Below, piece after piece: positions 34,650 through 42,717 of a stretch of 64,000 nt of DNA. The number at the start of each line of letters is the position of its first letter. Within the stretch, counting starts at the first letter, position 1. Made by a program: the position numbers and the translations under genes. Origin of the DNA: Lachnospiraceae bacterium G41 (GTDB taxonomy: Bacteria; Bacillota; Clostridia; Lachnospirales; Lachnospiraceae). Location: positions 1 through 64,000 of the forward strand of contig FNEU01000009.1 of assembly GCA_900100245.1 (NCBI GenBank). Direction: 5' to 3'. Under the pieces are notes generated by a model. The model searched no databases and was not told where the DNA came from. It saw nothing but the letters and a program-made list of their open reading frames with translations.

Positions 34650-36023
34650 ATGACGCACGAAGAAAAGTTTATCAAAATGACAACAGAGCCCATACCGAAA
34701 TTAGTCGGACGCCTCGCCGTACCGACTATTTTAAGTATGCTTGTCACCTCCTTTTACAACATGGTTGACACATATTTTGTGGGTAAAATAAATACATCCG
34801 CATCAGGCGCTGTAGGAATCGTTTTTTCGCTGATGGCAATCATTCAGGCATTCGGATTTATGTTCGGACACGGCTCGGGCAATTTCCTTGCAAGGAAGCT
34901 TGGCGAACAGAAGGAAGACGAGGCTGAGGTAATCGCCAACGCAGGCTTTGCCTTCGCATTTTCATTCGGAATCATTCTTGCGGTGGCCGGCCTTTTGAAT
35001 CTTGACAGACTTGCGTATCTTTTAGGATCGACAGACACCATCCTTCCGTATGCACGCTCCTATATGGGACCTATTTTGGTCGGCGCTCCGTGGATGATGG
35101 CATCAATTGTTTTAAACAATGAAATCAGATATCAGGGCAATGCGAAAACCGCAATGTTCGGTATTATGGCAGGTGCGGTAATCAATATCGGACTCGATCC
35201 GCTTTTGATGTTTACGTTCAAACTCGGCATAATGGGCGCTGCAATCGCAACGATTTCGGGACAGCTCATAAGCTTTATCATCCTTCTTCTAACTACGAGA
35301 AGAGCGGGCAATATAAAGATTACTCTTAAAAGAAACCCATTCGCATTCAGATTCCTTTGGGAGATTGTTTCCGGCGGACTTCCTTCGCTTTTCAGACAGG
35401 GTCTTGCAAGCATTTCAGGTATTCTTTTAAATGTTGTTGCTAAAAGAGTCGCAGGTCCCGAGTTTGCCGATGCAACCATCGCCGGTATGGCGATAGTCGG
35501 TAAAATCAGCATGTCGCTTAACTCTTTTGTTATAGGCTTCGGTCAGGGATTTCAGCCTGTGTGCAGCTTTAACTTCGGTGCGGCCAAATACAAGCGCGTA
35601 AAAGAAGCGTTTCTTTTCTCCGTAAAAGTTTGTGCGGGACTTATGGTTGTTGTCGGTGCATCATGCTTTGTCTTCGCACCTCATATAGTCGAGCTTTTCA
35701 GAAAAGGCGACGCAAAGGTAATCGAGGTAGGTTCCTTTGCACTTCGTGCACAGTGCGTAACATATGTTTTCGGAGTGTGGATTATCCTTACCAATATGCT
35801 TTTGCAGGCTTCAGGCAGAGCGTTTGGCGCGACAGTTATTTCATCCTGCCGTTCGGGACTCTGTTTTATCCCCGTAATCCTCGTCCTTCCGCTTTTCCTT
35901 GGTCTCACAGGCGTTCAGATCTCGCAGGCTGTAGCGGATATGATAGCATTTTTCATATCGCTTGGAGGCGGACTTTACTTTCTTAGAAAATTAGACAAGA
36001 GCGAAGGCTCAGTTATTAAATAA
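34650..36023 (+). CDS. MATE family efflux transporter
   Basis: 457 residues from ATG 34650, one base after the stop of the previous gene; a TTG at 34635 would overlap it. N-terminus EKFIKMTTEPIPKLVGRLAV, then PTILSMLVTSFYNMVDTYFV, is the usual MATE beginning. FGHGSGNFLARKLGE and FGQGFQPVCSFNFGA are the conserved loops of the two six-helix halves. It exports cationic drugs or metabolites using a Na+ or H+ gradient. Tight spacing suggests coexpression with the spermidine-synthase-like gene, which hints at export of a polyamine-like product (inference). Confidence 0.92.
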   Translation: MTHEEKFIKMTTEPIPKLVGRLAVPTILSMLVTSFYNMVDTYFVGKINTSASGAVGIVFSLMAIIQAFGFMFGHGSGNFLARKLGEQKEDEAEVIANAGFAFAFSFGIILAVAGLLNLDRLAYLLGSTDTILPYARSYMGPILVGAPWMMASIVLNNEIRYQGNAKTAMFGIMAGAVINIGLDPLLMFTFKLGIMGAAIATISGQLISFIILLLTTRRAGNIKITLKRNPFAFRFLWEIVSGGLPSLFRQGLASISGILLNVVAKRVAGPEFADATIAGMAIVGKISMSLNSFVIGFGQGFQPVCSFNFGAAKYKRVKEAFLFSVKVCAGLMVVVGASCFVFAPHIVELFRKGDAKVIEVGSFALRAQCVTYVFGVWIILTNMLLQASGRAFGATVISSCRSGLCFIPVILVLPLFLGLTGVQISQAVADMIAFFISLGGGLYFLRKLDKSEGSVIK

Positions 36024-36143
36024 TTTTGAAAAATAAACGCGCTTAAATTGCCGTAAAATCAATATTTTTTTGTATCGTGTGAATATAAAATATATAGTGA
36101 GTAAAAAGGGTGTTTTCAGAACTTAACGTTTTGGAGGAATGAT

Positions 36144-37223
36144 ATGAATATTAAGTGCAATTACTGCGGTTCCGAATTTGATGAAACTCTCGAAAAGTGC
36201 CCGAGTTGCGGTGCTTCCAACATTAATGTAAAGCGTTCTACAATCGATCAGCCGACAACAATTGAAGAACTGATAGAATGGTATTCTCAAAGAGGCCTTC
36301 CGGCTTACGAGACTACCAGGTTTTTTATTGGCATAGATTACAAAGGTCCGAGAGCATTCGGCATCTACAAGGACGAACGTTCGGGTAAAATTATCGTATA
36401 TAAAAACAAAGACACCGGAGATCGCGCCGTAAGGTATGAAGGTACCGATGAAGCATATGCGGTAAACGAACTTTTCATGCGTCTTAAGCAGGAAATCCTC
36501 GAGCAGAAGGTCAGAAATTACGGCATCACATCCGATGCTGACGAAGGCGGCAAAGAGGAAGCATACAAGACTTTTACTCAAAGGGATGAACATGAAGAAG
36601 CCAAGAAGGAAGCATATTATTACTATTTAGATAAGGCAAGAAAAAGGAAAAGACTTGTTAGGACGATTTTGCCCGGTGCGGTGCTTGTACTTGCTATTGT
36701 AGTAATATTCATTGCTACGATATCTTCAGCCATAAAATCAAAACCGAAGTATGTTAATTATGGAACTACATACAGCCCTTCAACGAGTTCTTCAGATACA
36801 GTCTATAACGATGAAAGAACTAAAGAAGGCTACTACAAACTCGGTGATGACTATTATTATCATAACGGAAGAGACGTTTATTCGTGGTTTGTATATAACG
36901 ATAATATTTCTGACTGGGATTACGTCGAATCCTCCGATGTTCCGGAATCTTTGAAACTTGACAGTTCTGCAAGTTCCTACAGCTACACACCGGACTGGGA
37001 AGAAGAATCCTATGTAAGTGATTTTTCAAACACCGATGCATATGCAGGCACGCATCATGACAGCACCGAATACACATACACTTATGATGACTCCTACAGT
37101 TCAAAGAGTGACAACTGGTGGAGCAGCTCCGACGATTCATGGAGCTCTTCGGATTCGTCATGGGACTGGGGAGGAAGCGATTCGTGGGATTCAGGCTCAA
37201 CCGACTGGGGAAGCGACTGGTAA
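36144..37223 (+). CDS. Zinc-ribbon membrane protein with Ser/Asp/Trp-rich tail
   Basis: 359 residues, RBS TTGGAGG. Residues 4-22 form a zinc ribbon (CNYCGSEFDETLEKCPSCG). Residues about 35-130 are a soluble cytoplasmic part with no family recognised, and one span lies at about 174-196 (ILPGAVLVLAIVVIFIATIS). The outer part contains GYYKLGDDYYYHNGRDVYSW, and the C-terminal 35 residues are almost only Ser, Asp, Trp and Gly (SDSWDSGSTDWGSDW). It may sense or organise something at the cell surface; function unknown. Confidence 0.7.
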   Translation: MNIKCNYCGSEFDETLEKCPSCGASNINVKRSTIDQPTTIEELIEWYSQRGLPAYETTRFFIGIDYKGPRAFGIYKDERSGKIIVYKNKDTGDRAVRYEGTDEAYAVNELFMRLKQEILEQKVRNYGITSDADEGGKEEAYKTFTQRDEHEEAKKEAYYYYLDKARKRKRLVRTILPGAVLVLAIVVIFIATISSAIKSKPKYVNYGTTYSPSTSSSDTVYNDERTKEGYYKLGDDYYYHNGRDVYSWFVYNDNISDWDYVESSDVPESLKLDSSASSYSYTPDWEEESYVSDFSNTDAYAGTHHDSTEYTYTYDDSYSSKSDNWWSSSDDSWSSSDSSWDWGGSDSWDSGSTDWGSDW

Positions 37224-37235
37224 AAGGATAAAAAT

Positions 37236-37715
37236 ATGGATAACAAAGATAAAAAAACTCCCGTGCTTTCAACACTCTGCCACATCATAAAAGATGACTG
37301 TTATCTTATGATGCACAGGGTTAAAAAAGAAAACGACATAAACAAAGACAAGTGGATCGGAGTGGGCGGTAAATTCGAATACGGTGAAAGTCCGGAAGAG
37401 TGTCTTTTACGAGAAGTTAAAGAAGAAACCGGCCTCACGCTCCTTAATTACAAGTTCAGAGGAATTGTGACATTCTGCTACGGCGAGGATGTCGTCGAAT
37501 ACATGCATCTTTTTGACGCGGATGAATTCGAGGGCGAGCTTACCGACTGTGATGAGGGAGAACTGGTCTGGGTTCCCATAAAAGATGTTTGCAATCTTCC
37601 AATCTGGGAAGGCGATAAAATCTTTTTTAAGCTTTTGGCCGAAAATGCGGATTTCTTTTCATTAAAACTTGTTTACGATACCGACGATACGCTTAAGGAA
37701 GCTGTTGTTTACTGA
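37236..37715 (+). CDS. Nudix hydrolase, MutT / 8-oxo-dGTP diphosphatase-like
   Basis: 159 residues. A complete Nudix box is seen: GKFEYGESPEECLLREVKEE, then TGL. TLCHIIKDDCYLMMHRVKKE at the N-terminus and the KWIGVGGK segment match clostridial proteins annotated as 8-oxo-dGTP diphosphatases. It would sanitise oxidised nucleotides, though substrate is not provable here. It starts 12 nt after the zinc-ribbon gene, with AAAAGGA as ribosome site. Confidence 0.85.
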   Translation: MDNKDKKTPVLSTLCHIIKDDCYLMMHRVKKENDINKDKWIGVGGKFEYGESPEECLLREVKEETGLTLLNYKFRGIVTFCYGEDVVEYMHLFDADEFEGELTDCDEGELVWVPIKDVCNLPIWEGDKIFFKLLAENADFFSLKLVYDTDDTLKEAVVY

Positions 37716-37775
37716 TTGGCGTAAAAATGGTAAAATAAATATGTTGTGGGTATGAAAAAACCTTGGAGGTTACTT

Positions 37776-37964
37776 ATGGAAGAGAAGAATTCAAGTATTG
37801 TCTTTTATATCCTGATTACGATTATCGTTACGGGATTGTCTATTTTGCTTGCGCCGAAGTTAATCAATGTATGTTCGTCGTATATTTACAAAAAGCAGAA
37901 ACCCAAAGTAAACGTAAAATTTGATAAAAACTACGGACCCAGAATCGTGAAGAAGAGAAAGTAG
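37776..37964 (+). CDS. Small single-span membrane protein
   Basis: 62 residues from ATG 37776, with TTGGAGG 7 nt upstream; the GTG at 37746 has no such site. One hydrophobic segment (IVFYILITIIVTGLSILLAP) precedes a short Lys-rich C-terminus (YIYKKQKPKVNVKFDKNYGP). No family recognised. It lies 15 nt upstream of the DUF697 GTPase gene and could be its membrane partner (inference from position). Confidence 0.6.
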   Translation: MEEKNSSIVFYILITIIVTGLSILLAPKLINVCSSYIYKKQKPKVNVKFDKNYGPRIVKKRK

Positions 37965-37979
37965 GAGGCTAAAACAGGC

Positions 37980-39152
37980 ATGGATGCTTTAATGACGGAT
38001 AATGTAGCGGAGAGAATAATGGCAGCAATCAGAGATGTTCAAAAAAATATGACCAAACTGAATATCATGGTTATGGGAAAAACGGGTGCCGGAAAAAGTA
38101 CCCTTATTAACAATGTGTTCAGCAGAAATCTCGCGCAGACAGGTATAGGAAAACCTGTCACACAGTCCATTCGTAAATACGAGATAGAGGATTTCCCTCT
38201 GGCAATCTATGATACGCCCGGTCTTGAGCTTGGCGGAGAAAATGCCATAGATGAACTCCTAAAAGAATCAAAAGAAGTTCTTGCAAAGGGTGCCATGCGC
38301 GGTATTTCCGAATCGATTCACTGTATATGGTACTGTGTTTCCACACCTTCTCATCGTTTTGAAGAGGCTGAGGTGGAGTTTATAAAGAAATTCCTCGATG
38401 AAGCAAACGAGTTCTGTGTTCCCGTAATAATCGTTCTTACACAGTCTTATTCGAAGAAAGACGCCAAAGCGCTGATGTCGGAAATCGAAAAAGAGAACTT
38501 GAATGTGGTTCAGATAGTTCCCGTACTTGCTTCAGACGTGGATATTGATGAAGATTACGTGATTAAGGCATATGGCCTTGATACACTTATAGATATCGTA
38601 AATAACGTAATTCCCGAGGCTTTAAGAAATACCCTTGCGGCAGTTCAGAAGGCTAACCTTAAGATGAAATTAAGAAAAGCCAATGCAATCGTTGCTACGG
38701 CAGCAGCTGCAGCAGCGGCTACAGGCGCCATTCCTATTCCTTTTACGGATGCTGCAGTGCTTGTACCCGAGCAGATTGGTATGATTGCATCGATTACGGC
38801 GGTATTTGGCATTCCTATCGAAAAAGCAACCCTTACGGCTCTTTTATCAGCTACCATCGGTACGGTCGGAACCACTGTAATGGGTAAAACCGTTGTTTCC
38901 GGTCTTCTTAAAATGATTCCGGGTGTCGGAACCGTGGCAGGCGGTGTTATTTCCGCATCTGTTGCGGCAGCGCTTACAGCAGCCCTTGGTGAAGCCTATA
39001 TCGCTATCATGATGATGGTTTCAAAGGGCGAAATGAGTGTATCCGAGCTTGATACCGACGAAGGAAAAGCCAAGATTGCCAGCATATTCAAATCAAAACT
39101 TGGCCTTAAGAGAAACGCAAAAGGCAAGCCCGTTGACGAGGAAGAAGAATAA
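37980..39152 (+). CDS. GTPase with C-terminal DUF697 domain
   Basis: 390 residues. The G1 loop is MGKTGAGKST (32-41), G3 is YDTPG, and G4 is degenerate (LTQSYSKKDA in place of TKxD), as in Era/YcjF-like small GTPases. From about residue 235 an Ala-rich hydrophobic DUF697 domain follows: AIPIPFTDAAVLVPEQIGMI, and later KMIPGVGTVAGGVISASVAA. Such proteins associate with membranes, and their targets are mostly unknown. The start follows a GTAGGAGGCTA ribosome site. A promoter for the aromatic operon begins 8 nt after its stop. Confidence 0.85.
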   Translation: MDALMTDNVAERIMAAIRDVQKNMTKLNIMVMGKTGAGKSTLINNVFSRNLAQTGIGKPVTQSIRKYEIEDFPLAIYDTPGLELGGENAIDELLKESKEVLAKGAMRGISESIHCIWYCVSTPSHRFEEAEVEFIKKFLDEANEFCVPVIIVLTQSYSKKDAKALMSEIEKENLNVVQIVPVLASDVDIDEDYVIKAYGLDTLIDIVNNVIPEALRNTLAAVQKANLKMKLRKANAIVATAAAAAAATGAIPIPFTDAAVLVPEQIGMIASITAVFGIPIEKATLTALLSATIGTVGTTVMGKTVVSGLLKMIPGVGTVAGGVISASVAAALTAALGEAYIAIMMMVSKGEMSVSELDTDEGKAKIASIFKSKLGLKRNAKGKPVDEEEE

Positions 39153-39159
39153 AAAAGTA

Positions 39160-39189
39160 TTGACTATTCTTATGTAGACGGATTAAGAT
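39160..39189 (+). promoter_or_regulatory. Promoter of the aromatic amino acid operon
   Basis: TTGACT at 39160-39165 and TAAGAT at 39184-39189 are 18 nt apart. The leader peptide gene starts 22 nt downstream. Confidence 0.55.
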
Positions 39190-39210
39190 ATGTTTGTTTG
39201 GAGAAAAACA

Positions 39211-39333
39211 ATGAACGCTATCGGCAATAATTCCAAATTAAACAACGGTTTCTATTACTTTATTCAGGCCTACTTTTACGTAAGCCTTTTTGCCTTTTAC
39301 TTTTCTAAGAATAATAATGGGCGTACCGAATAA
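39211..39333 (+). CDS. Phe/Tyr-rich leader peptide of the aromatic operon
   Basis: 40 codons from ATG 39211, with TTGGAG 7 nt upstream, to TAA 39331-39333. Residues 14-31 (FYYFIQAYFYVSLFAFYF) contain 6 Phe and 5 Tyr in 18 positions. The frame ends 32 nt before a perfect intrinsic terminator and 77 nt before pheA. This is the layout of a ribosome-mediated attenuator: when Phe- or Tyr-tRNA is scarce, ribosomes stall in this run and should favour an antiterminator fold. Known analogs are pheL and pheST leaders of enterobacteria. I could not identify the antiterminator pairing by eye; a GGCCTAC/GTAAGCC hairpin lies inside the coding part (39267-39286). Confidence 0.85.
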   Translation: MNAIGNNSKLNNGFYYFIQAYFYVSLFAFYFSKNNNGRTE

Positions 39334-39365
39334 AGAATAGATGCTGACTAAATGTGATTATGTTT

Positions 39366-39396
39366 GCACTGTCCTTGTTCGGGGCAGTGCTTTTTT
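39366..39396 (+). terminator. Attenuator terminator of the aromatic operon
   Basis: GCACTGTCC (39366-39374) pairs with GGGCAGTGC (39382-39390) with one G-T wobble and is followed by TTTTTT. It lies between the leader peptide and pheA, so default readthrough is expected to be low. The pheA ribosome site GAGGTGA begins 3 nt after the T tract. Confidence 0.88.
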
Positions 39397-39410
39397 ATGA
39401 GGTGAAAACG

Positions 39411-40505
39411 ATGTCTCAGATGGATGAATTAAGAGATCAGATAGAAAAAATCGACGAGCAGATGATTGATCTGTTCGAAGAGAGAATGCGCGTCAGCGCC
39501 AAAGTTGCCGCTTTCAAAAAAGAACACGGAATTCCCGTACTTGATGAAGAAAGGGAAAAGATTCTTATTAAAAGAAACGTAGGCAAAGTGAAAAATCGTG
39601 AACTCGATGTTTACTACAAAGAATTCTTCGAAGGCGTATTAAATGTTTCTAAGAAATATCAGCATAAACTGATGGAAGGAGTTAAGGTTGCTTATAGCGG
39701 AATCGAAGGTTCGTTTGCAAGTATTTCCGCGAGCAAAATCTTGCCCGATGCCACGAGAGTGTCCTACGGCAGCTTTTCTGAGGCGTACAATGCTGTAGAA
39801 AACGGCGAATGTGATTTTGCCGTACTTCCTATAGAAAACAGTTATGCGGGCGAAGTAGGAGCCGTTACGGACCTTATGTTTAAAGGTAATCTTTTTGTAA
39901 GCGGAGTGTATGAGCTTGGCGTATCGCAGTGTCTTTTAGGAGTTAAGGACAGTTCTTTAGAGTCAATCAAGACGGTGGTCAGCCACTCACAGGCACTCGA
40001 CCAGTGCAGCGAATATATAAAAAGACACGGATTAAAAAGCATATCCGCAGAAAACACCGCTGTTGCCGCAAAAGAAATCGCAGATAAAAATGATATAACC
40101 ACAGGCGCTATCGCAAGCAAAGAAGCAGCGAATCTCTACGGACTTACAATACTTGATTACGATATAAACGAGAGTTCTACAAATACAACGCGTTTTGCAG
40201 TATTTTCCAGAGAACGCACAATGATTAAGAACAAATACGCAAAAGGCGAATTCATCCTTATGTTTACGGTTAGAAATGAGGCCGGTTCGCTCGCCGATGC
40301 AATTGCTATTTTAGGTAAGCATGGATTCAATATGAAGGTCATAAGAAGCAGACCCGTTAAGAATGAAAACTGGCAGTATTATTTCTACACCGAGGTTGAA
40401 GGAGACCTCCAGACCGAAGAAGGTAAGAAGATGATGACGGACCTTCTGTTTAAATGCAGCAAAATCAAAATAGTCGGCAACTATGCTGCAGATATGAAAA
40501 TCTAA
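39411..40505 (+). CDS. pheA: Bifunctional chorismate mutase / prephenate dehydratase
   Basis: 364 residues from ATG 39411, with GAGGTGA 5 nt upstream. A GTG at 39354 would run through the terminator and is rejected. Residues 1-85 are an AroQ-type chorismate mutase (MDELRDQIEKIDEQMIDLFE). About 90-275 is prephenate dehydratase (VAYSGIEGSFASISASKILP; PIENSYAGEV; the catalytic TRF triplet in NTTRFAVF). About 283-360 is a regulatory ACT domain (NEAGSLADAIAILGKHGFNM, then VIRSRP), implying feedback by phenylalanine. It makes phenylpyruvate from chorismate. First gene of the operon. Confidence 0.95.
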   Translation: MSQMDELRDQIEKIDEQMIDLFEERMRVSAKVAAFKKEHGIPVLDEEREKILIKRNVGKVKNRELDVYYKEFFEGVLNVSKKYQHKLMEGVKVAYSGIEGSFASISASKILPDATRVSYGSFSEAYNAVENGECDFAVLPIENSYAGEVGAVTDLMFKGNLFVSGVYELGVSQCLLGVKDSSLESIKTVVSHSQALDQCSEYIKRHGLKSISAENTAVAAKEIADKNDITTGAIASKEAANLYGLTILDYDINESSTNTTRFAVFSRERTMIKNKYAKGEFILMFTVRNEAGSLADAIAILGKHGFNMKVIRSRPVKNENWQYYFYTEVEGDLQTEEGKKMMTDLLFKCSKIKIVGNYAADMKI

Positions 40506-40519
40506 AAAAGGAAAACAAA

Positions 40520-41542
40520 ATGATCGTAAAAGTAAACCTTCCGATAAATGCATATGAAATAAAAATCGAAAGAGGCGTGCTTTCAAAGGCGGGTAAAGAA
40601 CTTAACTTAAACCGCAAGGTTATGATTGTAACCGATGACGGCGTGCCTTCAAAGTACAGTGAAGTTTTGTCCGCACAGTGCTTAAACGCAAGCGTTTTCG
40701 TACTTAAGCAGGGTGAGGAAAGTAAAAACCTTGATAACTTTGCTGCCATAGAAAAAGCACTTCTTGAAAACGGTTTTTCAAGAAAGGACTGCGTGGTTGC
40801 CTTAGGTGGCGGTGTAGTCGGAGATCTCGCGGGATTTGCCGCATCATGCTTTATGCGAGGCATAGATTTTTACAACATTCCGACCACCGTTTTATCACAG
40901 GTCGATTCATCGGTCGGCGGCAAGACAGCGGTTGATTTTAACGGTGTTAAGAATATCGTCGGAACCTTTTATCAGCCTAAAAAAGTGTTAATAGATCCCG
41001 ATGTTTTAAATACTCTTTCCGACAGACAGAAGGCCAACGGATTAGTCGAAGCAGTTAAGATGGCTGCAACGTTTGATGCAGAATTATTTGAAGAATTCGA
41101 AAAGGTAGAAAGATTTGAAGATCTTGATATCGAATATGTAATCGGAAAAGCTATTCAGTTAAAGGCTGATGTGGTTGAAAAGGACGAAAAAGAAGCAGGA
41201 CTTCGTAAGGTCCTTAACTTTGGTCATACATTAGGACACGGAGTTGAAGCAGCTCTCCAGAACACGGATGCTCCACTTCTTCACGGAGAATGCGTCGGAA
41301 TGGGCATGACGGTAATGTGTGACGAGGATGTAAAAGAACGCATAGTAAAGATACTTGATATGTTAAAGATACCTTCGACATATTCATTTGATTTTGATGA
41401 AGCACTTGAAGCGGTAACACATGATAAAAAGTTAAACGGAAAGACGATTTCCACTGTATATGTTTCAAAAATCGGAACATACGAAATGATAGATATGACA
41501 CCCGACGAATTAGCCGAAAGACTTCGCAAACTTTTGGGTTAA
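40520..41542 (+). CDS. aroB: 3-Dehydroquinate synthase
   Basis: 340 residues from ATG 40520, 14 nt after pheA, with AAAAAGGAAA upstream. The NAD-binding glycine motif is ALGGGVVGDLAGFAASCFMR, the active-site segment IPTTVLSQVDSSVGGKTAVD, and the metal ligand segment LNFGHTLGHGVEA. The enzyme converts DAHP to 3-dehydroquinate with NAD+ and a divalent metal. The length is slightly below the usual 350-360, but all core motifs are present. Confidence 0.95.
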   Translation: MIVKVNLPINAYEIKIERGVLSKAGKELNLNRKVMIVTDDGVPSKYSEVLSAQCLNASVFVLKQGEESKNLDNFAAIEKALLENGFSRKDCVVALGGGVVGDLAGFAASCFMRGIDFYNIPTTVLSQVDSSVGGKTAVDFNGVKNIVGTFYQPKKVLIDPDVLNTLSDRQKANGLVEAVKMAATFDAELFEEFEKVERFEDLDIEYVIGKAIQLKADVVEKDEKEAGLRKVLNFGHTLGHGVEAALQNTDAPLLHGECVGMGMTVMCDEDVKERIVKILDMLKIPSTYSFDFDEALEAVTHDKKLNGKTISTVYVSKIGTYEMIDMTPDELAERLRKLLG

Positions 41543-41564
41543 TGTATTTGAAAAGGATAAAAAT

Positions 41565-42671
41565 ATGAAGAACACATTCGGACAAAGTTTACAGACAACT
41601 ATATTTGGCGAGAGCCATGGCACTTTTATAGGAGTGGTACTTGACGGACTTGCACCCGGAATAGAAGTAAATGATGATTTTATCAAAGAAAGATTGTCTC
41701 TTCGAAGACCAAACGGTGCTATTTCAACAAAGAGAGTTGAGGCGGATGAATATCAGATTGTAAGCGGTGTTTTTAACAATAAAACCACGGGAACCCCGCT
41801 TTGCATTTTAATACCCAACACCAATACAAAGAGTGCCGATTACGACAAGACAGGAAGAGTTGCACGTCCCGGACATGCGGATTATACAGCAATGTGCAAA
41901 TATCACGGCTTCGAAGACTACAGAGGCGGCGGACATTTTAGCGGAAGAATAACTGCAGCAATAGTGGCAGGCGGTGCAATAGCGCAGAGTGCACTTTCAA
42001 AGAAGGGTATTGAAATAGGATCGCATATTTACAAGCTGTCCGATATAACGGACACATCGTTTGATGAGATAGATAACAATGAACTCGTAAAAGAGATTTC
42101 TGTTCTTAACAAAAAAGAATTTGCTGTAATAGATGATGCTAAATCAGAGAATATGATGCAGGCAATTCTTGATGCCGCAAAGGATGCAGACAGTGTAGGA
42201 GGAGTACTTGAAACAGCAATCACAGGTCTTCCCGCAGGTGTCGGTGAGCCCTGGTTTGATTCGGTTGAGAGCATTTTATCTCATGTACTTTTCTCTGTAC
42301 CAGGTATCAAGGGCGTTCAGTTTGGCGCAGGCTTTGACAAGGTTTGTGAGAGAGGCAGCAGCTTTAACGATGCTTTCAGAAACGAAGACGGAAAAGTGGT
42401 TACGGCTACAAATAATAACGGAGGAATTAACGGCGGTATTACAAACGGTATGCCGATTATCATAAAGTGTGCGGTTAAGCCCACTCCTTCGATTTACAAG
42501 GAACAGAAAAGCATAAATCTTAACACACTTGATAACTCTGATATCGCAATAGAGGGAAGACACGATCCCGCTATCATTCACAGAGCAAGAGTCGTTGTTG
42601 ATTCGGTATGCGCACTCGCAGTATATGACATGCTTGCGGCAAGATTTGGTACCGACTATTTTGTGAACTAG
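41565..42671 (+). CDS. aroC: Chorismate synthase
   Basis: 368 residues. Starts MKNTFGQSLQTTIFGESHGT, the conserved N-terminal GESHG motif, then FIGVVLDGLAPGI. RPGHADYTAMCKYHGFEDYR and GGGHFSGRITAAIVAGGAIA are FMN/EPSP-binding segments. It eliminates phosphate from EPSP to give chorismate and needs reduced FMN supplied by other enzymes. Ribosome site AAAAGGA. The gap to the next gene is filled by a copy of the GTGCCTGGCTC repeat that begins immediately after the stop codon. Confidence 0.96.
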   Translation: MKNTFGQSLQTTIFGESHGTFIGVVLDGLAPGIEVNDDFIKERLSLRRPNGAISTKRVEADEYQIVSGVFNNKTTGTPLCILIPNTNTKSADYDKTGRVARPGHADYTAMCKYHGFEDYRGGGHFSGRITAAIVAGGAIAQSALSKKGIEIGSHIYKLSDITDTSFDEIDNNELVKEISVLNKKEFAVIDDAKSENMMQAILDAAKDADSVGGVLETAITGLPAGVGEPWFDSVESILSHVLFSVPGIKGVQFGAGFDKVCERGSSFNDAFRNEDGKVVTATNNNGGINGGITNGMPIIIKCAVKPTPSIYKEQKSINLNTLDNSDIAIEGRHDPAIIHRARVVVDSVCALAVYDMLAARFGTDYFVN

Positions 42672-42701
42672 GTGCCTGACTCACGTAGTGTGTCTGGCTC
42701 C
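42672..42701 (+). repeat. Dispersed GTGCCTGGCTC repeat, copy 4
   Basis: GTGCCTGACTC, ACGTAGT, GTGTCTGGCTCC: a copy with two substitutions in the 11-mers, beginning directly after the aroC stop and ending 16 nt before the aroE-aroK start. Confidence 0.75.
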
Positions 42702-42717
42702 TCAAATGGGAGAAAAA

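Noticed and set aside
36123-36593. 156-codon minus-strand frame opposite the zinc-ribbon gene
   Set aside because: No ribosome site, and the plus-strand frame has a clear zinc ribbon and membrane span.
39354-39410. Upstream GTG start for pheA
   Set aside because: It would translate through the attenuator terminator and lacks a ribosome site; ATG 39411 has GAGGTGA and starts exactly at the chorismate mutase domain.
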